Source: Cyclobacteriaceae bacterium (GTDB lineage: Bacteria > Bacteroidota > Bacteroidia > Cytophagales > Cyclobacteriaceae). From it: DNA of 64,000 nucleotides. Where the stretch lies: NCBI GenBank assembly GCA_016787665.1, contig JAEUUC010000002.1:246988-310987 (forward strand). Direction: 5' to 3'. Positions within the stretch are counted from its first letter, which is position 1. Each line of letters opens with the position of its first letter. A model generated the notes under the pieces. It searched no databases. It worked only from the letters and a program-made list of their open reading frames with translations, and was not told the DNA's origin. Both the position numbers and the translations under genes were made by a program. This document shows, in pieces, positions 60,068 to 64,000 of the stretch.

Positions 60068-62497
60068 ATGAAGAAAAGACTGCTGGCCGTCACCGGTGTG
60101 GTTGTTACGCTCGCCTGGTGTTTGGCACTCAATACCAAGTTTGGTTCCATTCCTCCACTCGGCAAGTTCCTGAATCCTTTCCGGGGATTTTGGCAGAATG
60201 CCGAGTCGGCCGTTTCCGGTGAGGAGACACTGGCAATCCAGGGCCTGAAGTCGCCCGTCACGGTGCTGTACGACAGCCTGATGGTGCCTCACATCTTCGC
60301 GGAGCATGAAGAGGATCTTTTCCGCGCGCAGGGCTATGTTACCGCCCGTCACCGCCTGTGGCAAATGGAGTTTCAGACCCATGCAGCGGCCGGCCGCATA
60401 TCCGAAATCGTGGGCCAGGCCGCTCTCGACTTTGATCGCGAGAAGCGTAGAAAGGGCATGCCCCTGGCCGCACAAAACGCGTATGATGCTATGATCAGCA
60501 ACCCCATCGCCAAAATGGTGGTGGAGCAATACACGGCAGGTGTAAATGACTACATCCAATCGCTGTCCCCAGCCGATTACCCGATTGAATACAAACTACT
60601 GGACTACTCCCCCGAACCCTGGACGCCCATCAAGTGCGCTTACCTGTTGAAGACAATGGCCGAGACACTTAACCTCGGGGAAAAAGACATCGAGATGACC
60701 AACGCGCTCAACGTGTTCGGCCGCGATCTGCTGGATGTTCTTTATCCCGATCGCGAACCGGTGAGCGACCCGATTGTGGATAAAGCCGGGCGCTGGAACT
60801 TCAAACCCATTACACTCGATACGGTGCCGCTGGCCGTTCCCAAGGACTTAATTTCGATCCGGCAAACGGAGAAGCCCAGCAAAGATGTGGGCAGCAACAA
60901 CTGGGCAGTGGCGGGCAGCAAAACCAAAAGCGGGGCCCCCTTGCTGGCCAACGACCCCCACCTGAGCCTGAAGCTGCCTTCCATCTGGTACATCGTTCAC
61001 CTCTCGGCACCGGGCATCAATGTCATGGGCGCGTCACTGCCGGCCGCACCTAACGTGATCAGCGGGTACAACGACTCCATCGCCTGGGGCGTCACGAACG
61101 CCCAGCGCGATCTGGTGGACTGGTACAAAATCGAATTCAAAGACGCCTCGAAAAACGAATACCAGCATGATGGGCAATGGAAGCCGGTGCGCAAAGTGAT
61201 TGAAAAGATTGCCATCCGCGGAGCGCAGCCGTTTTACGACACGGTGATTTACACGCACCACGGACCGGTCAAGTACGAAGGCACCTTCCGGCCCGACAAC
61301 GAGTTGAAGCATTATGCTTTCCGTTGGATTTCCCATGATCCTTCCGAGGAGTTGATGACCTTCTACAAACTGAACCGTGCCCGCAACCATCGCGAGTACA
61401 TGGATGCACTTGATCACTTTAGTTCGCCAGCCCAAAATTTTGTCTTTGCCAGTTCAGGTGGCGACATCGCCATGCGTATTCAGGGCAAGTATCCCGTGCG
61501 CAGACCGAATGAAGGCAAATTTGTGCTGGATGGCACGCGCAGCCATTCGGAGTGGCAGGCCTTTATTCCCAACGAACACAATGTGATGGATCTGAATCCC
61601 TCGCGCGGATTCGTGAGCTCGGCTAATCAATACCCGGCCGATTCAACCTATCCCTATTACATCACCGCCCGCAGTTATGAAGCCTATCGCAACCGGAGAA
61701 TCAACCAGGTGTTGAGCGGCTTGCAACAGGCCACCGAGGTGGACATGATGATTTTGCACAACGATAACTACAACCTGAAAGCAGCCGAGAGTCTCCCCTA
61801 CTTTCTTACTGCGTTGGACGAAAACGCACTGAGCGCGGATGAAAAAGCTGCCTTCGAGATTCTGAAGAACTGGGACTTGTACAACAGCATCGACTCGAAA
61901 GGTGCCGCCTACTATGAAGCCTGGTGGGACGCCCTCTACCCGATGCTCTGGGATGAGATTAAAGACGCCAAGGTAGACCTCGCCTGGCCCACCACGTTTA
62001 ACACCATCCGCCTGCTCAAAACTCAGCATTCGTTCGTGTTATTTGACATACAATCCACCCCGGAAAAAGAGAATGCGGCAGCGGTGTTGCGCAAATCCTT
62101 CACGGAAGCCGTAGCGAACATCAAGAAATGGGAGGCCGATAAAAAGCAAGACGTTAATTGGGCAGACTATAAAGACACATTTATTGGTCACTTGCTGCAG
62201 GGCTTGCCCGCCTTCAGCTACCATGTGAAGCACGGGGGTAATCACGACATCGTTAATGCGACCTCCAGCACACACGGGCCAAGCTGGCGCATGGTCGTGA
62301 GCCTGGAGAAATCCGGCACCCGCGCCTGGGCCACGTATCCGGGCGGGCAGTCGGGCAACCCGGGAAGCCCGTACTACCACAACCTGCTTGGCCACTGGAC
62401 GACCGGGCAGTACTTTCCGATGACGTTTGGTCCGTCAGCCGAGAGTCTGAAACCAGCCGCCCGCTTCCAACTCACGTTAACCCCAGCCGAGAAATGA
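60068..62497 (+). CDS. penicillin acylase family protein
   Basis: 809 residues from ATG 60068, preceded by an in-frame extension to 60029 that does not fit a signal. An N-terminal membrane/signal segment (KRLLAVTGVVVTLAWCLALN) is followed by the alpha-chain region (VPHIFAEHEEDLFRAQGYVT). The Ntn nucleophile Ser is in SNNWAVAGSKTKSGAPLLAN near residue 276, where autoprocessing would release the beta chain. PHLSLKLPSIWYIVHL, GYNDSIAWGVTN and SSANQYP are further family motifs. Periplasmic or outer-surface. Hydrolyses amides such as penicillin or acyl-homoserine lactones in the family; the natural substrate here is unknown. Not part of the glycan operon. Confidence 0.92.
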   Translation: MKKRLLAVTGVVVTLAWCLALNTKFGSIPPLGKFLNPFRGFWQNAESAVSGEETLAIQGLKSPVTVLYDSLMVPHIFAEHEEDLFRAQGYVTARHRLWQMEFQTHAAAGRISEIVGQAALDFDREKRRKGMPLAAQNAYDAMISNPIAKMVVEQYTAGVNDYIQSLSPADYPIEYKLLDYSPEPWTPIKCAYLLKTMAETLNLGEKDIEMTNALNVFGRDLLDVLYPDREPVSDPIVDKAGRWNFKPITLDTVPLAVPKDLISIRQTEKPSKDVGSNNWAVAGSKTKSGAPLLANDPHLSLKLPSIWYIVHLSAPGINVMGASLPAAPNVISGYNDSIAWGVTNAQRDLVDWYKIEFKDASKNEYQHDGQWKPVRKVIEKIAIRGAQPFYDTVIYTHHGPVKYEGTFRPDNELKHYAFRWISHDPSEELMTFYKLNRARNHREYMDALDHFSSPAQNFVFASSGGDIAMRIQGKYPVRRPNEGKFVLDGTRSHSEWQAFIPNEHNVMDLNPSRGFVSSANQYPADSTYPYYITARSYEAYRNRRINQVLSGLQQATEVDMMILHNDNYNLKAAESLPYFLTALDENALSADEKAAFEILKNWDLYNSIDSKGAAYYEAWWDALYPMLWDEIKDAKVDLAWPTTFNTIRLLKTQHSFVLFDIQSTPEKENAAAVLRKSFTEAVANIKKWEADKKQDVNWADYKDTFIGHLLQGLPAFSYHVKHGGNHDIVNATSSTHGPSWRMVVSLEKSGTRAWATYPGGQSGNPGSPYYHNLLGHWTTGQYFPMTFGPSAESLKPAARFQLTLTPAEK

Positions 62498-62838
62498 AAA
62501 CCCTGATTCAAACCGTCACCGTTCTGGTTCTTTGCCTGATTGCCCAACTGTATTTGCCGTGGTGGATTGTGGCGGTCATCGCGGCCGCGGTTGGTTACCA
62601 ATTTGACAATACCCCGGGCACCTCTTTTATCGCTGGTTTTGTGGGTGTGGCTGCCTTGTGGTTAGGGTATGCCTTTTGGATCGATCAGCAAACCGGTGCG
62701 TTGTTGACTGAAAAAATTGCTCAGTTGTTTCCGGGTAAGTCGGTGGCCGTCATTTACACGCTCACAGCGCTTGCCGGAGGAGTTGCCGGTGGTTTGGGTG
62801 GATTGGCTGGCGCCTGGGTGAAGAACGCCATGAAATAA
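62494..62838 (+). CDS. small integral-membrane protein, unknown function
   Basis: 114 residues, four hydrophobic stretches separated by short loops (TLIQTVTVLVLCLIAQLYLP, VVAVIAAAVGYQF, FIAGFVGVAALWLGYAFW, a Gly-rich last segment VIYTLTALAGGVAGGLGGLA). Its ATG overlaps the acylase stop by 4 bases, so it is co-transcribed and probably co-translated. No family was recognised. A gap of 91 bases with a candidate promoter then leads to tRNA-Ser. Confidence 0.8.
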   Translation: MKTLIQTVTVLVLCLIAQLYLPWWIVAVIAAAVGYQFDNTPGTSFIAGFVGVAALWLGYAFWIDQQTGALLTEKIAQLFPGKSVAVIYTLTALAGGVAGGLGGLAGAWVKNAMK

Positions 62839-62881
62839 TCCAAAAAACAGGCCGGGATAACCCAAAACCGGGTCCATCCGC

Positions 62882-62889
62882 TATATTTG
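62882..62889 (+). promoter_or_regulatory. -7 box for the tRNA cluster
   Basis: TATATTTG matches the Bacteroidota -7 consensus TAnnTTTG and lies 40 bases before tRNA-Ser, with GCACTCCTTTTA following as commonly seen near tRNA promoters in Bacteroidota. No TTG was found at the usual -33 distance. Confidence 0.45.
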
Positions 62890-62929
62890 CACTCCTTTTA
62901 GAGGAAAACAAGGCAGATTCACCATTTTC

Positions 62930-63019
<90 letters not shown>

Positions 63020-63033
63020 TGGTTATTTTCGGC

Positions 63034-63304
63034 TTCGTATCGCGTGGCGCTTTGGCGCCAAGATCGTCAGGTACGAATTCCGGAAGTAGAAGTTTTCGGG
63101 GTGTAGTCCCGCTGTTGCGGGATAAACTCCGCCCGGTTTCGTATCGCGTGGCGCTGTGGCGCCAAGATCGTGAGGTGCGATTTCCGGAAGTAGAAGTTTT
63201 CGGGGTGTAGTCCCGCTGTTGCGGGATAAACTCCACCCGGTTTCGTATCGCGTGGCGCTGTCGCGCCAAGATCGTCAGGTACGAATTCCGGAAGTAGAAG
63301 TTTT
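63034..63304 (+). repeat. three 104-bp tandem units resembling decayed tRNA-Pro copies
   Basis: Units begin at 63034, 63138 and 63242 (period exactly 104) with nearly identical sequence; the third runs into the real tRNA-Pro. Each unit has a TGGCGC-CTGT-type-GCGCCA hairpin in place of the anticodon arm, an ATCGTCAGGTACGAATTCCGG segment in place of the T-arm, and ends with TTTTCGGGGTGTAG, the exact start of the tRNA-Pro. Units 1 and 2 carry an inserted TCCCGC-TGTT-GCGGGA hairpin where the D-arm would be. They cannot fold as working tRNAs. Confidence 0.85.
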
Positions 63305-63378
63305 CGGGGTGTAGCGTAGCCCGGTATCGCGCTTGGTTTGGGACCAAGAGATCGTCAGTTCGAATCTGGCCACCCCGA
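63305..63378 (+). tRNA. tRNA-Pro (TGG)
   Basis: Acceptor CGGGGTG (63305-63311) pairs with CACCCCG (63371-63377), discriminator A. Anticodon arm CTTGG-TTTGGGA-CCAAG gives anticodon TGG. T-arm GTCAG-TTCGAAT-CTGGC. No encoded CCA. Its 3' part is repeated at 63765-63795. Confidence 0.95.
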
Positions 63379-63379
63379 C
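63349..63379 (+). repeat. 31-bp direct repeat, copy 1 (3' end of tRNA-Pro)
   Basis: AGATCGTCAGTTCGAATCTG and the following 11 bases are identical to 63765-63795. This is the T-arm and acceptor end of tRNA-Pro, the usual place for site-specific integration. The second copy lies 416 bases downstream. Confidence 0.85.
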
Positions 63380-63390
63380 TTCCCTTTTTT

Positions 63391-63464
63391 GGTCCGGTAG
63401 CTCAACTGGATAGAGCATCAGCCTTCTAAGCTGACGGTTCGGGGTTCGAGTCCCTGCCGGATCA
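63391..63464 (+). tRNA. tRNA-Arg (TCT)
   Basis: Acceptor GGTCCGG pairs with CCGGATC (one G-T), discriminator A at 63464. Anticodon arm TCAGC-CTTCTAA-GCTGA gives anticodon TCT. T-arm CGGGG-TTCGAGT-CCCTG. No encoded CCA. It lies inside the segment bracketed by the 31-bp repeats. Confidence 0.95.
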
Positions 63465-63497
63465 CTTGTTGACTATCCGCAGGTTTTGTTGCCCCTC

Positions 63498-63758
63498 ATG
63501 GGTTTTATTGTTTACATCCTGTTCAGCGAAAGAACCAAGAGGTACTATTCCGGACAAACACAAAATCTTGAAAACAAGCTCAATGAACACAACCGCGGGG
63601 AAACACCTTCGCTGAAAAGCGGGATCCCATGGACGCTGGTTTGGAGTCATTCCTGTGCATCTCGATCGGAAGCCATGCAACTCGAAAACAAAATCAAGAA
63701 AAGAGGTGCCGGCCGCTTTCTCGATGACATCGGGCACCCCGTATCGCGTGGCGCCTAG
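63498..63758 (+). CDS. GIY-YIG family endonuclease (small, possibly inactive)
   Basis: 86 residues from ATG 63498, starting MGFIVYILFSERTKRYYSGQ. The GIY-YIG motif is present as VYIL and YYSG, followed by TQNLENKLNEHNRG, in which the usual catalytic Arg (R-L-x-x-H-N) is Lys. The conserved Glu appears in MQLENKIKKRGAGRF. The last six codons (PVSRGA-stop) lie inside a degenerate tRNA-Pro-like repeat, and the stop is in the loop of its hairpin. Such small nucleases are scattered next to tRNA genes in Bacteroidota. Function unknown; may be a relic of mobility. Confidence 0.85.
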   Translation: MGFIVYILFSERTKRYYSGQTQNLENKLNEHNRGETPSLKSGIPWTLVWSHSCASRSEAMQLENKIKKRGAGRFLDDIGHPVSRGA

Positions 63759-63794
63759 GCGCCAAGATCGTCAGTTCGAATCTGGCCACCCCGA
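63737..63794 (+). repeat. fourth tRNA-Pro-like copy, 3' half intact
   Basis: CCCCGTATCGCG, then a GGCGCC-TA-GGCGCC palindrome as anticodon-arm equivalent, then a T-arm and acceptor end identical to tRNA-Pro (copy 2 of the 31-bp repeat at 63765-63795). Compared with the 104-bp units it keeps the true tRNA T-arm and lacks the GTACGAATTCCGG variant. Confidence 0.8.
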
Positions 63795-63795
63795 C
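63765..63795 (+). repeat. 31-bp direct repeat, copy 2
   Basis: Identical to 63349-63379. Together they enclose tRNA-Arg and the GIY-YIG gene (distance between copies 416 bases). Confidence 0.85.
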
Positions 63796-63799
63796 CTGA

Positions 63800-63841
63800 G
63801 TGGACGATGGAGAAAAATTTTTTCCTCGTCCACTTTTTTTT
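63800..63841 (+). terminator. Rho-independent terminator after the tRNA/GIY-YIG segment
   Basis: GTGGACGA (63800-63807) pairs with TCGTCCAC (63826-63833), with a further AT inner stem (GGAGAAAAA / TTTTTTCC), followed by eight T. It would end transcription of the tRNA cluster and the nuclease gene. The 159 bases after it show only a weak AAATTGAT/ATCAATTT inverted repeat and no supported gene. Confidence 0.85.
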
Positions 63842-64000
63842 GGGTCTAAGTCATTGGGTGTCATCGACATCAGAACCACTGCTTCGTTTATCCTATTGGT
63901 TCGAAATTGATCTTTTTCGAAAATCAATTTTTCTGGAAACACCGAACCAATGATGAGCTGTTTCTCTGATAAGGTGGCGTTTTGATAGAATTCGTCAATG

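Noticed and set aside
62839..62880. GC-rich CCGGG/CCCGG arms after the small membrane protein as a terminator
   Set aside because: The stem is imperfect and no T-run follows; promoter-like sequence follows instead.
63034..63304. CRISPR array
   Set aside because: The repeat period of 104 bases has no distinct spacers; units are nearly identical along their whole length and resemble tRNA-Pro.
63899..63935. AAATTGAT / ATCAATTT inverted repeat near the right edge
   Set aside because: Short, AT-only and without a T-run or neighbouring gene; not enough to call an operator or terminator.
63694..63942. 82-codon minus-strand frame over the fourth tRNA-like repeat
   Set aside because: Its peptide is only the reverse complement of tRNA-derived sequence and the terminator; no domain.

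Overview
The window is almost entirely one surface-polysaccharide locus of a Bacteroidota bacterium, most likely a Cytophagales-type environmental species. The evidence is a protein with a type IX secretion (T9SS) C-terminal sorting domain, an XrtF-type exosortase with its partner protein, an UpxY/NusG-like antiterminator, a candidate TAnnTTTG promoter box before the tRNA genes, and tRNAs without encoded CCA. Base composition is mixed: mostly near 50% GC, with clearly AT-richer blocks at about 16.2-18.0, 22.3-26.3 and 43.4-50.7 kb.

All genes from 59987 down to 57 are on the minus strand, mostly with 4-30 base overlaps, so they read as one or a few very long operons. In order of transcription: (a) 60.0-55.7 kb, nucleotide-sugar genes (GDP-fucose: gmd, fcl; a FdtB-like aminotransferase) and two regulators (UpxY-type antiterminator; winged-helix protein). 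(b) 55.6-50.1 kb, export machinery: Wza-like lipoprotein, Wzc-like tyrosine autokinase, Wzm/Wzt ABC exporter with a four-helix-bundle gene remnant between wzm and wzt. (c) 50.1-12.9 kb, the variable part: many GT4, GT2 and exostosin-like glycosyltransferases, seven methyltransferases, four asparagine-synthase-like amidotransferases, two deacetylase-like proteins, a VioA/VioB-like aminotransferase/acetyltransferase pair, a five-gene acyl module (ACP, two KAS III, SDR, GNAT) and an O-antigen ligase/polymerase. (d) 12.95-8.7 kb, glycan initiation: a 4-ketoreductase/epimerase, a WecA-like polytopic phosphoglycosyltransferase, and PglC/PglD/PglE-like enzymes for a di-N-acetylbacillosamine-type first sugar. 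This part ends at a strong terminator. (e) 8.66-0.06 kb, a protein-sorting module: XrtF, its associated membrane protein, a 1772-residue T9SS adhesin, a tiny translationally coupled protein with an exosortase-type C-terminal signal, and PglF/WbpM-like 4,6-dehydratase.

Together these genes would make UDP- and GDP-activated 6-deoxy and amino sugars, start glycans on lipid carriers, extend and decorate them (methyl, amide, acyl, deacetylation), polymerise or ligate them, and export them. The exosortase/T9SS module would place proteins on the same cell surface.

The plus-strand right end (60.07-64 kb) is a different neighbourhood: a penicillin-acylase-family enzyme, a small membrane protein, tRNA-Ser(GCT), three 104-bp tandem units that look like decayed tRNA-Pro copies, tRNA-Pro(TGG), tRNA-Arg(TCT), and a small GIY-YIG nuclease gene. 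A 31-bp direct repeat of the tRNA-Pro 3' end brackets the tRNA-Arg and the nuclease, so this may be a minimal tRNA-associated mobile element.
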